A stretch of 64,000 nt of DNA from contig OX439128.1 in the NCBI GenBank assembly GCA_949318235.1, positions 55,558,374-55,622,373 of the forward strand, given 5' to 3'. The notes below the pieces were generated by a model, which saw nothing but the letters and a program-made list of their open reading frames with translations, was not told the DNA's origin and did no database searches. The stretch comes from Ecdyonurus torrentis (taxonomy: Eukaryota; Arthropoda; Insecta; Ephemeroptera; Heptageniidae). Positions 1 to 11,067 of this stretch are shown piece by piece (within the stretch, counting starts at the first letter, position 1; every line of letters begins with the position of its first letter). A program made the translations under genes and the position numbers.

Positions 1-813
1 TTAGAATATAATACAGAAAAAACTATTTTGGTGGGGGATTTTAATATAAATTTATTGAATGAAAATGATGAAACAGTAATAAAATATGAAACAAAGTTAG
101 GGAAGTATGGGTTATATAAACAAATAAATAAAGTAACTAGAGAAGAAATCGTTCAAGATAAAATTACTGCAACTTGCATTGATCATTTTTTTGTTAAATA
201 TCCCGAATTATCTTGTGAATCAGCAATAATAATGCAAAAAATATCTGACCATTATGCGATTGGATTAATGATTAATTATAAAGAAAGTTTAGTGTTAAAT
301 AGTAGCCAAAAAATTTTTAAATTGAATGAAAAGAAATTTGTAAGGGAAATAAACAAAGTAAGATGGGGTTTTATTAAAAATTTGACAGATGCGGATGAAA
401 TTTACACTCAAATTAGAGATATATATGATCATCTGCATAAAAAATGTATGTATGAATTCCAAAATAATAAGGTTGTTGGTGTGAGATATGTGAATAACGA
501 AAAATGGATGTCACATAAATTGATTAAATTAATAGAGGATAAAGATAGTATGTTTAGGAAATGTAAAAGTAATCCTACAAATAAAAAATTTAAAGATAAA
601 TATCGTAAATTGAGAAATGAAGTAAATAAAAATATAAAAAAGCCAAAAATATTTATAATAGAAATATTTTTAATATTATAAATAAAAATATGAGACTTGC
701 ATGGCAGTTTATAAATAAAAAATTAGGTAAAAAGGTCTCAAATATCGATGAACAAATAATTAAATATTTTGACAATAATTCACTTTTTGAAGTTGCTAAT
801 AACTTTGCTACTG
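1..813 (+). pseudogene. LINE endonuclease and linker, 5' fragment
   Basis: From position 28 the frame reads VGDFNINLL, the GDFN motif of apurinic-like LINE endonucleases, and about 70 residues later SDHYAIGL, the conserved SDH motif near the domain end. A lysine-rich linker towards the reverse transcriptase follows. This frame stops at 681. Reading continues in another frame from about 672 (RLAWQFINKKLGKK, then FEVANNFAT) up to the palindromic insertion, so one small indel lies near 640-690. The N-terminal half of the endonuclease is upstream of the window. The ATG at 28 is an internal methionine, not a gene start. Confidence 0.85.
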
Positions 814-814
814 A

Positions 815-3800
815 CAAGGGAGGGTATTCTATCATGACACGAGTTCGAAGCTGGGACTTCGAGTGGGGGTTGACCTCCCAACCAAAGGTTTACTACAAAA
901 ATTTTACGTCCCCATACGCACTTTTACGGGAGTTACGGCCGTAAACGTAAAACACCGGTTTTACATGTTAATCAATGGGACATAAATTTCTAAGAAAATT
1001 AATTTTCATACCAAAACGTTCAAGGGGTCGATTTATATGTAAAAAGTGACGTTCTTTTCGAAAATCAACTTTTCTTGGTCGTAAAATGTTAATTACGGGC
1101 CCCAGGGACAACAATGCTGTTTTTGACCCCTACCTTACGTCACTGAATTAGCTATAAAAATTCGAAAAATTATTTTTTCTAACTTTTACAAAAATAGTCA
1201 GAAACTACATAAAATTTGCCATCGATTGATGTATATAACATTAGGTTTGCATAAAATACAAAGGCAGTAGCGCTTTCAAAAGTGGCAACATCAGGCAATT
1301 TTCGTTCGTGGACGTAAAATTAACATAGACTATATGGGCAAATTGGCCAGTTTTTTACCGAATAATATCAAAGTGACGTATATTATGTTAAATAATGCGC
1401 TCTTTTCAATAAAATTACTTTTAAAATCGTTATCTCAAAATAGGAGTCACCAGAGGCAATTTGACTATGTTGCTATCTCATCTCCTATATAAATAACATT
1501 ACAAGTGGTACAAAGTGCTGAATAACGCTAGTCTGGTGCAAGATTAGGAAAAATGTATAAGAGCCTGACCCCCATTTTTTTGGATCATTTTATCAGAATT
1601 AGTCTTTAAAATTACCATAATTTAAAAAAAATAGTTTTAGCCCATAAGTTCCTATATATTATGCAAAAAAGCACTCCAAAAATCGTCGAAAATGACACTT
1701 TTTTTTTACCTTTCACGAAGAACGAAAAATACGGTAAAAATTATAAAAGTTACAAGGAAGCCCCTGGCAAACTTTTTAAAGCTGACTATCTTACACACAT
1801 TTCCATGTGTGTATCATGAAAATCGGTCTATAATTTCTATTATAAAATAGTGCCTGCAAATGGGTCCAAATATAGCAGTTTTTCGCTTCTGTAGGCTACC
1901 CAAAATATTAAAACCCACAGTGCACTACATCAGGATTGTTGCATTTTTGACGCTCTACAAGCTGATAACCTTAACAATGCCGTAACTTTATTTCGCAAGA
2001 CGCTAGAGTCGGAAAGTGGTTTTAAGGGGGGTCGAAAGAAGGGGACCCCCTTCCTTGTTTCTTAGGTCAAAAAACTTTTTGTCCCGTATTTTTATGTTAC
2101 ACGTGTTTTTAGGTCAATTTTGGGTCTCTGATCACGAATCTGAAATTAGTTTTAGAAAATTGCAAATATTAAGTCCACAGTGCACATTTTAAAATTGTGT
2201 CCCATTTAAACGCGTGTTAAATTTCAGCGCAGTTGAAGGGTCAGTAAGTCGCTTAATACTGCAGATACGCAAAATTATGCAAATGTAAAACACACTCTAT
2301 TTATGCACCTGTTACCTTTACACATCATTATAACACGTACAAATTCCTTTTTTTTTTTTAAATTTAAATACATAATGTTTTCGTATTACAGTGCTCTACA
2401 TATTACGGTGCTATTGTGTATTACGTGTTACACGGACCAAAATAAATATACGTAATAACTATGCTACCTAAATTTCAGCACAATATGTTCACTACAACAT
2501 AATTAATGCTATATTGCATAAATATTAGCTTACATAGCCATAATATTGTTTGTAAAGCATGATTGTTTATGTTGTTCTAATTTAGCAAAATGGGATCTAC
2601 AAAAATGGTGATAATTTTTACCAGAACGCAAATGTTGCTCCACAAAAAACTTGAAAAAATATGTACAGTATGCAATATTCCTGTATATGACGTCATTTAC
2701 AGGCAAAAACTAGTATGAAAATGTTGTGCAGGTTGCATAAATCGAAAATTCTGATCACTAGCTGCTACGGTGCTACAGTTGGGTTTTCAGTAAAGCGGTT
2801 TTACGAGGTAGAAGGTGTGGTTATTTAATGTTCTGCATTCCTTATTGGTGATGGAAGTATTTTTGCACCGGAAACAATTTTTTTTTTTTTTTTTTTTTTT
2901 TTTTGTAAAGCATTGCCAGCATAGGACGTTTACGTTGGCATAACTCGGCGAGTCTGTGAGCCGAAAACAAATGCCCGTTTACTACACGGAAAAATAAATT
3001 ACATAATTTATGCTGCATTTATGTCATTCCAGCATAAATTATGCTAAATTAGAACAACATAAACAATCATGCTTTACAAACAATATTATGGCTATGTAAG
3101 ATAATATTTATGCAATATAGCATTAATTATGTTGTAGTGAACATATTGTGCTGAAATTTAGGTAGCATAGTTATTACGTATATTTATTTTGGTCCGTGTA
3201 ACACGTAATACACAATAGCACCGTAATATGTAGAGCACTGTAATACGAAAACATTATGTATTTAAATTTAAAAAAAAAAAAGGAATTTGTACGTGTTATA
3301 ATGATGTGTAAAGGTAACAGGTGCATAAATAGAGTGTGTTTTACATTTGCATAATTTTGCGTATCTGCAGTATTAAGCGACTTACTGACCCTTCAACTGC
3401 GCTGAAATTTAACACGCGTTTAAATGGGACACAATTTTAAAATGTGCACTGTGGACTTAATATTTGCAATTTTCTAAAACTAATTTCAGATTCGTGATCA
3501 GAGACCCAAAATTGACCTAAAAACACGTGTAACATAAAAATACGGGACAAAAAGTTTTTTGACCTAAGAAACAAGGAAGGGGGTCCCCTTCTTTCGACCC
3601 CCCTTAAAACCACTTTCCGACTCTAGCGTCTTGCGAAATAAAGTTACGGCATTGTTAAGGTTATCAGCTTGTAGAGCGTCAAAAATGCAACAATCCTGAT
3701 GTAGTGCACTGTGGGTTTTAATATTTTGGGTAGCCTACAGAAGCGAAAAACTGCTATATTTGGACCCATTTGCAGGCACTATTTTATAATAGAAATTATA

Positions 3801-4814
3801 GACCGATTTTCATGATACACACATGGAAATGTGTGTAAGATAGTCAGCTTTAAAAAGTTTGCCAGGGGCTTCCTTGTAACTTTTATAATTTTTACCGTAT
3901 TTTTCGTTCTTCGTGAAAGGTAAAAAAAAAGTGTCATTTTCGACGATTTTTGGAGTGCTTTTTTGCATAATATATAGGAACTTATGGGCTAAAACTATTT
4001 TTTTTAAATTATGGTAATTTTAAAGACTAATTCTGATAAAATGATCCAAAAAAATGGGGGTCAGGCTCTTATACATTTTTCCTAATCTTGCACCAGACTA
4101 GCGTTATTCAGCACTTTGTACCACTTGTAATGTTATTTATATAGGAGATGAGATAGCAACATAGTCAAATTGCCTCTGGTGACTCCTATTTTGAGATAAC
4201 GATTTTAAAAGTAATTTTATTGAAAAGAGCGCATTATTTAACATAATATACGTCACTTTGATATTATTCGGTAAAAAACTGGCCAATTTGCCCATATAGT
4301 CTATGTTAATTTTACGTCCACGAACGAAAATTGCCTGATGTTGCCACTTTTGAAAGCGCTACTGCCTTTGTATTTTATGCAAACCTAATGTTATATACAT
4401 CAATCGATGGCAAATTTTATGTAGTTTCTGACTATTTTTGTAAAAGTTAGAAAAAATAATTTTTCGAATTTTTATAGCTAATTCAGTGACGTAAGGTAGG
4501 GGTCAAAAACAGCATTGTTGTCCCTGGGGCCCGTAATTAACATTTTACGACCAAGAAAAGTTGATTTTCGAAAAGAACGTCACTTTTTACATATAAATCG
4601 ACCCCTTGAACGTTTTGGTATGAAAATTAATTTTCTTAGAAATTTATGTCCCATTGATTAACATGTAAAACCGGTGTTTTACGTTTACGGCCGTAACTCC
4701 CGTAAAAGTGCGTATGGGGACGTAAAATTTTTGTAGTAAACCTTTGGTTGGGAGGTCAACCCCCACTCGAAGTCCCAGCTTCGAACTCGTGTCATGATAG
4801 AATACCCTCCCTTG
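815..4814. mobile_element. Giant palindromic (foldback) DNA element, 4,000 bp
   Basis: Two inverted arms, 814-2587 and 3042-4815 (1,774 bp each), mirror about position 2814.5 without any length change; for example a 12-T run at 2348-2359 faces a 12-A run at 3270-3281. I noticed one arm mismatch (near 2528/3101). A 454-bp non-palindromic spacer (2588-3041) separates them and contains a T tract near 2878-2904. The ends read CAAGGGAGGG...CCCTCCCTTG. TGA occurs on both sides (812-814 and 4815-4817). Deleting 815-4817 rejoins the LINE in frame (NNFAT-EFISG), which supports an insertion with a 3-bp target duplication. No open frame of 60 or more codons lies inside, so it must be non-autonomous. Three-bp duplications occur in PIF/Harbinger, CACTA and Academ superfamilies; the ends fit none well enough to choose. 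Confidence 0.88.
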
Positions 4815-4817
4815 TGA

Positions 4818-6459
4818 GTTTATTAGTGGAGTACAAAATATTATTCATAAATGCGACATAAAATTTCAAATTATGCCTAATAATCAAACAAATGTGTCGT
4901 TCAACATTCCAATATTAACTTTTGAAAAAGCAAAAAAAATTATAAATAGTTTTGATATTAAAAAAGCTCCCGGGGAGGATAAAATAACTGTGCAGGATAT
5001 TAGATTAGGAGGGGAAAATATGATTGAAGTTTTAACAAAATTTGTAAATTTATCTTTAAAAAAGTGTGTTTATCCTGAAAAATTGAAAATGGCAGTAGTA
5101 AGACCAATATATAAATCTGGTAAACACAATGACTATAGTAATTATAGGCCAATTGCATTATCTGATATAGTTGATAAAGTGTTGCAAAAACATATTACAT
5201 TAAACTTAATTGATTATTTACGAAATAATAATATCATTCATGAAAATCAATTTGCCTTTCAAAAGGGAAAATCTTGTGTAAAATTAATTATTGAATTTTC
5301 TGAATATATAAATACTGAGTTGGAAAAAAATAATCACATTCTTGTATTGTTTGTTGACCTATCAAAAGCATTTGATACTTTATTGCATGAAATTGTTATA
5401 CAAGAGCTGGAAAGGATAGGTGTTGTTGGTCCAGCTCTTGAGTTAATTAAATCATACTTAAAAGATAGAAAAATTGTGGTGGAAATTAATAAAATTAGGG
5501 GCAACGTTTTTGAAGTAAATGTTGGAGTAGGTCAGGGTACAAATATTTCCCCGATTTTATTTTTAATTTACGTTAATACATTGTTTTCTATACTAAAAAA
5601 TTGTAAGGTACTAATGTTTGCAGATGACCTTGCAATAATAGTGTCACATAAAAATTTTAAGGAAGCAGAAAAGATATTACAAATAAATATTAATCATTTA
5701 GCTCACTGGGCACATGATTATGGTCTAATAATAAATATTAAAAAAACTAAAGTCATTCATATTTATAATAGTTATTTAAGAAAAGATGAGGTAGTAAATG
5801 TAACAATTCATACAAATGATTGTATGCACAATTTTAGGTTTAATTGCTCATGTACTTAAATTGAGCAAGTATCATCCCATATTTATTTGGGAACAATTAT
5901 TGACCAAGATTTTAAGTGGAACTTACATATAAATAAAATTATAACAAAAATAAAACAAACTATTCCAGCTTTTTATAATATAAAACAATTAGTTGACAAA
6001 AAAACGTTAAGAAATTTATATTATGCAATTGTTCATCCATTTATATTGTACTGTATTGCAGCCTGGGGATTTAATGCATCTGGTGCCATGACTCAATTAA
6101 TTAAAATGCAAAAAAGAATTTTAAAGGTCATGAAACAAGGTGATAAATTTGGTTATAATGATAATGTATTTAAATATTGGAACATATTACCTATTGAAAG
6201 TCTGGCTAAAGTTGCATTAATAACTGAGAAATACTCTAAATTTAAAGGCGATACTAAAAGTTTTGTATATAACACAAGAACATGTAATAAAGAGCCATAT
6301 GTAACACCAAAATATGTAAATAGATTTGGTGAAAGAACTCATAAAATAATATAGCCTAAACTTTGGAATGAACTGCCAAATCATCTAAGAAACTTAGATG
6401 ATGAAAAAATTGTGAAAAAAGAAATAAAAAATTGGATGTTTAAAACACTAGAAACTTGA
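4818..6459 (+). pseudogene. LINE reverse transcriptase, 3' fragment
   Basis: One frame runs from the insertion border to a stop at 6457-6459, broken only by TAA at 5857 and TAG at 6352. Motifs in order: KKAPGEDKI (RT motif 0/1), PIYKSGKHNDYSNYRPI, NQFAFQKGKS, LFVDLSKAFDTL (catalytic Asp), VGVGQGTNISPILF, and LMFADDLAII (catalytic FADD at 5617-5628). After the first stop the frame continues YLGTIIDQDFKWN (thumb) and, after the second, KLWNELPNHLRN, the usual LINE C-terminal motif. It is therefore almost full-length and only lightly mutated. The polymerase would copy its own RNA at the nicked target; here it cannot be made intact. Confidence 0.9.
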
Positions 6460-6736
6460 AATTAAGTAAAGAAAATTAAATAATTATTTTAAAAGGTTTA
6501 TTTTATTTATATATAAAGAAAAATATTATTTTTTAAAAATCATAATACAAACTGTGGAAATGATATATCGTAGTATTAGAAAATAATGTGGTTCACTTAC
6601 ATTATTAAATATATTATATTACTTAAATACTAAAAAAACTGTATAATTATTTTATTGATATTCGAACCAGCCGACAAGATCCAAGTGAGGATCTTGGCTG
6701 GACGAAAAATGTATATTAAAATGTAACGAAGAATTT

Positions 6737-6766
<30 letters not shown>

Positions 6767-6768
<2 letters not shown>

Positions 6769-8078
6769 GGCCATATGAAATTGAAGGTTTTAAAATATCA
6801 ATTGCTTTCTTTAGAAACTTAAACACACATTAAGGCAGTAGCAATTTTGTCGTAAAAACCAAATTTATATCAATATTTAGCTTTATAATAGACCAAGGAA
6901 CAATTTTCTATTCTAAAAAAAGTTTTTGCTCAAATCAATTTTCGGCAAATGAGCCTCAAAGTCAGTGGTTACGCCCCCTTTAGCATGTACAAGATACAAA
7001 ACTTCAAGCTCATAGTGTGCAAAATTGAATTGACCAACTTCTCAATAAAAAATACTAGCGTGATCTACACATAAAATTTTAATGATTTTGAGATTTAAAA
7101 CAATTTTTACGACATTTTTACGGAGAAAAAAATTATTGAAATTTGCATATGCAATTAACATGGGTCAATTTGCGATAATTTTTTTCTCGGCAAGTAATTT
7201 CTAGAAAAATCTGAAAAATCAGTTTTCATTAAAAATCAACACAAAGAACAAGCTAGTATTTTTTTTAACCGCTCAAAAAAATTCAAAGTGGGTCAAAATT
7301 GGGGTCCAAATATAGATTCATTAACATTAGGGGGCGGGGCATTTAGCGACACTTTGACGCTCTGTTGTGACGACAGTTTGTTAGATAGAATTTTTTTATA
7401 TCATTTATAAGTACAGCAGCCTAAACCTAATTTCAAAATAATAAAAATCCACTCCTACCCTAAAGTAGTACCTTAAGTCTCACATGACCCCAGCCAAAGA
7501 AGCAAGGAGAAAAATGTGTTCAAAAATGACTTCAGTCGATTTTCACCAGAAAATGAACAATTTGACCTTAAGGCGGGAAATCAGCTACTGCGGGATTTGA
7601 CTAAAAAATTGTAAAAACAGAAAAATCTGAAATTTTGCCCAGTGATACATTAGGATTAGGTATCTTCAAAAATGTAAAAATTTTGGGGGGTCACCATGCT
7701 AGATTTTTAATTGTGATTTTTTGAAGTTTTAGTCCCATAAGAGCCCATGTTAATTTCAATAATTAATTTCTCTCTTATCTGATGGTCACGGGTTCTGAAA
7801 ATTTTATCATAGGTAGCTGTTACTGTTAACTTTCAAATGGCATCATAAAATATCGAAGTTTTATTTTTAGATTTTGAGATACAAGTTATCTGAATACAAT
7901 CCTTAAACTTAAACTATTAAAATAAACATTGTTATTTCGTACATTTCATTTCTTGCATTGTAAAAACAATTCTTTTTAATTTTTTTTTATCTAGTGGTAA
8001 TTACCGGCATTTATGAGGTAAAGTCCGTACCGGCAATTACCGGTAATTACCTGTAATTGAAACCACTTGCCAACCCTG
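6767..8078. repeat. Non-coding dispersed repeat DNA with a hAT-like terminus
   Basis: No coding exon is visible on either strand. The part around 7480-7765 resembles 10040-10345 and, inverted, 55850-56030 (shared pieces such as ATTTTG..CAATG(A)TA, the AGCCCATGTTAAT block and the GGGTCAC block), so it belongs to a dispersed family. The right edge (about 7990-8078) holds several TAATTACCGGTAATTACC-type palindromic words and ends GCCAACCCTG. Read on the minus strand this is CAGGGTTGGC, a common hAT terminal inverted repeat. The matching left end was not found and may be outside the window or lost. Confidence 0.4.
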
Positions 8079-8183
8079 GTTTTGAGACAAACTAAAGTTA
8101 TTTATGTAAATCCTATCAAGTGTTTTCTGAAATAAATATGTTTTTATCTGGTCTATTGCTTTAATATTACGGTGCAAAGTTAC

Positions 8184-8413
8184 CTTAAGAATTGCGTCCA
8201 GTATCATAGTGGGCACTGACATCAGGTCATTGTCCATCTCAAAGAGCACCTCGTAGGCCCCTTCTCTAGCAGACCCTGGCACCCTGAGCAGACGCTCCCC
8301 TCGCAGGGGGTAGTTTACACTAGGGGGTGGCGGGGGTGGAGAAACAGAACTTTCTTTCTGTGAGGCCTGAGTCATCTGAGCTCTCTCGAGTGTGGTCACG
8401 AAGCAGGCTCGAA
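8184..8413 (-). CDS. ACTR10: ACTR10 (Arp11) internal exon, C-terminal half
   Basis: This 230-bp exon codes for 76 full codons: RACFVTTLERAQMTQ, a proline run, VNYPLRGERLLRVPGS, then EVLFEMDNDLMSVPTMILDAILK. From memory this matches animal actin-related protein 10 (human: CFVSDLKRG, a PPP-VDYPLDGEKILHILGS segment, EILFEQDNEEQSVATLILD). Arp11 is the pointed-end actin-related subunit of dynactin, the dynein adaptor complex on microtubules. The acceptor is TATTCCAG before TTCGAG; the donor is AAG|GTAACT. It begins with the last two bases of a split Ile codon, matching the preceding exon, and ends in phase 0. The following C-terminal exons are not in the window or not recognisable. The open frame that reads through on both sides is intron sequence. 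Confidence 0.93.
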
Positions 8414-9518
8414 CTGGAATATACAAATCAATATTGATTGAACTTGTATACAAATCAATATTGATTGATGTTAGCAGCTTCAGTAGCCAGTTCAATGTAA
8501 TCAGCTCGTCACCAGGATTACATTGAACTGGCTACTGAAGCTGCTAACTTGTATACAAATCAATATTGATTGATGTTAGCAACTTCAGTAGCCAGTTCAA
8601 TGTAATCAGCTCGTCACCAGGATTACATTGAACTGGCTACTTAAGCTGCTAACTTGTATACAAATCAATATTGATTGATGTTAGCAGCTTCAGTAGCCAG
8701 TTCAATGTAATCAGCTCGTCACCAGGATTACATTGCACTGGCTACTGAAGCTGCTAACTTGTATACAAATCAATATTGATTGATGTTAGCAGCTTCAGTA
8801 GCCAGTTCAATGTAATCAGCTCGTCACCAGGATTACATTGCACTGGCTACTGAAGCTGCTAACTTGTATACAAATCAATATTGATTGATGTTAGCAGCTT
8901 CAGTAGCCAGTTCAATGTAATCAGCTCGTCACCAGGATTACATTGCACTGGCTACTGAAGCTGCTAACTTGTATACAAATCAATATTGATTGATGTTAGC
9001 AGCTTCAGTAGCCAGTTCAATGTAATCAGCTCGTCACCAGGATTACATTGAACTGGCTACTGAAGCTGCTAACTTGTATACAAATCAATATTGATTGATG
9101 TTAGCAGCTTCAGTAGCCAGTTCAATGTAATCAGCTCGTCACCAGGATTACATTGCACTGGCTACTGAAGCTGCTAACTTGTATACAAATCAATATTGAT
9201 TGATGTTAGCAGCTTCAGTAGCCAGTTCAATGTAATCACCTCGTCACCAGGATTACTTTGAACTGGCTACTGAAGCTGCTAACTTGTATACAAATCAATA
9301 TTGATTGATGTTAGCAGCTTCAGTAGCCAGTTCAATGTAATCAGCTCGTCACCAGGATTACATTGCACTGGCTACTGAAGCTGCTAACTTGTATACAAAT
9401 CAATATTGATTGATGTTAGCAGCTTCAGTAGCCAGTTCAATGTAATCAGCTCGTCACCAGGATTACATTGAACTGGCTACTGAAGCTGCTAACTTGTATA
9501 CAAATAAATATAAATTAC
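8414..9518. repeat. 105-bp hairpin satellite filling an ACTR10 intron
   Basis: About ten tandem units with an exact 105-bp step (for example GATGTTAGC at 8467, 8572 and 8677). Each unit is itself an inverted repeat: a stem of about 32 bp (TTAGCAGCTTCAGTAGCCAG... against its complement) around the loop AGCTCGTCACCAG. Units are joined by TATACAAATCAATATTGATT, which is also palindromic. Units differ at few sites (AACTGG/CACTGG, CAGCTC/CACCTC). The array reaches within about ten bases of both splice sites of the 1,105-bp intron, so essentially the whole intron is satellite. Confidence 0.95.
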
Positions 9519-9613
9519 TTTTAATATCCTCAATGACGCTGTCAGGTAGGGGCTCAGGGGCTTTCAGGATGATTTCTTGCTGGGGCTGATCTTCCAGGTA
9601 GAGCCGTAAAGAC
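9519..9613 (-). CDS. ACTR10: ACTR10 (Arp11) internal exon
   Basis: A 95-bp exon reading SLRLYLEDQPQQEII then LKAPEPLPDSVIEDIK, corresponding to the human segment ending VPEGVLEDIKARTCFV. The acceptor is TGTGCTAG|GTC (a CTAG acceptor, less usual than CAG) and the donor AAAA|GTAATT. The exon starts with the last base of a split Lys codon, matching the AA left by the preceding exon, and ends with the first base of a split Ile codon, completed by TT in the next exon. The length (1+93+1) fits exactly. Confidence 0.9.
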
Positions 9614-9804
9614 CTAGCACAGAAAAATAACTAAGTCAGTAATATAGTTAGCTTAATGTAGCAACATAATGTATGCTATATTGTACAGTGATTATACTAC
9701 ATAACATAACATGTTTTTTTCTCTTTTCAGATTCTGTGACCATCAGACAAAAAAAAATTCATCAATAAAATATTATTAAAATTAACATGGGCTGTTATGG
9801 GACA

Positions 9805-9855
<51 letters not shown>

Positions 9856-10040
9856 AAAAAAAAAGAGAAAAAAAAGGAAAAAAATGAAAAAATAAAATAA
9901 AAAAATGGAAAAAAAAAGGAGAAAAAGAAAAAAAAAATAAAATAAAAATTGAAAAAAAAAATTAATTAAAAATAAAAAAAAAGAAATAAAAATTGAAAAA
10001 AAAAATCAAAAAAGTGATGTTAGATTTAGTATGGTGATCC
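9614..10040. repeat. ACTR10 intron start with long A-rich tract
   Basis: The first ~150 bases upstream of the exon on the minus strand are unique AT-rich intron. About 9809-10010 is an almost pure A tract broken by single G, T or C, probably a degraded poly-A or replication-slippage tract. No gene seen. Confidence 0.7.
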
Positions 10041-11065
10041 CGCAAACTTATTTATAAGTTTTCAGCTTGGCTGATATACGTGACAAACTGAAGAGACCTC
10101 AAATATAAAATTAATTAACATGCAGCAATAAAGATCAAATTTTGTATAAGTTAAGAAGGGACCGACGTCGGCCATTAGACTCAAACTTTTCTCGTCACAA
10201 AAATCTAAAATTTTGTCCAATGATACTTCAGCGTGAGACAATTTCAAATATATAAACTTTTTAAGGGGTCACAGAGCAAATTAATTGTATATCATTTTTT
10301 TTTAATTTTAAGCCCATAAGGCCCAATGTTAATTTTTGTCCTGTATGTTCAAACATCATAAAATTTTTATGACGGCCAGGTGTTACCAGGCTACTTCATA
10401 CCCTATGTTTATTTGTGTCTACGTTTTCAATCAGTTGCCTGTTCGCGTTCACCAGGTGGCTCTAACTGACATCACGAACACCCCACCCACCCACCCTCAC
10501 ACGATGCATTCCAACACTCATCCCTCCCTTTTGTGCATAACATTTTCCCTTTTTTTTATATAGATATTTTTCTTTTGCGCGATCTTTTTCAAGAGGAGGT
10601 GAAAACGATCAATGCATTACTTGACTTCTAATTGTCGTAGAATCACGAATGAAACGAGAAAATAACTTCTTTTTTTTACAAAACTATTTAATAAATGATA
10701 AAATTAAGGCTATCATCAATATTTAAGAAAGTTAATATTTCGATTTAATTTTTATTACTCTTGCCTTTTGACGCTGTGCCTACCCTAAATTTCCGGTTGC
10801 CTCGTCCCCCTCCTCCCCCGTTGGAGGCAGATTGTAAATTTTTCTTTCATACTGAAAAAGACCTTTCGAGAGTAAGAAAAAGGGGAAAAATGTGTACAAC
10901 TACCAGTGAACAGAAACACGATGAGAAAAAACTGCGACATTCCGTCCATATGGTCTAGAGTTATATATATTTCTTATATGGTGTGACCCTTAGCTACACA
11001 ATGGCGCCAAATTTAGACCTAAAACCTGGTCCAGTTTTTGAGATATAAGGTTGGTACCCTGCTAC
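10040..11065. repeat. Dispersed repeat split by other sequence
   Basis: 10040-10345 and 10965-11065 each match, inverted, parts of one continuous segment at 55690-56030: the ATATCTCAAAAACT / AGTTTTTGAGATATAAGG block and the GGGTCAC and AAGCCCATAAGGCCCAATG blocks. In the 55-kb copy these are adjacent, so 10346-10964 looks like later inserted or otherwise unrelated DNA here. The open frames at 10336-10563 and 10761-10958 have no recognisable protein features. Confidence 0.5.
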
Positions 11066-11067
11066 CT

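Larger units (their letters stand above)
1..6766 (+). mobile_element. Degenerate non-LTR retrotransposon (LINE), interrupted
   Basis: A LINE on the plus strand, already inside its endonuclease domain at the window edge, so the 5' part lies outside. It runs through endonuclease and reverse transcriptase to a 3' UTR and ends in a poly-A tract at 6742-6766. It is dead: a frameshift near 640-690, a 4-kb palindromic insertion at 815-4814, and in-frame stops at 5857 and 6352. The 3' UTR (6460-6741) is AT-rich and non-coding. The poly-A end fits target-primed insertion in general; I do not assign a clade. It lies downstream of the last ACTR10 exon seen, which is transcribed from the other strand, so it probably sits in an intron of that gene or beyond its 3' end. 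Confidence 0.9.

Noticed and set aside
8420..9510. CRISPR-like array of regular repeats
   Set aside because: Units are contiguous 105-bp copies without unique spacers, inside a eukaryotic intron.
10761..10958. Proline-rich 65-residue frame
   Set aside because: No splice or start support and no homologue recognised; lies between pieces of a split repeat.
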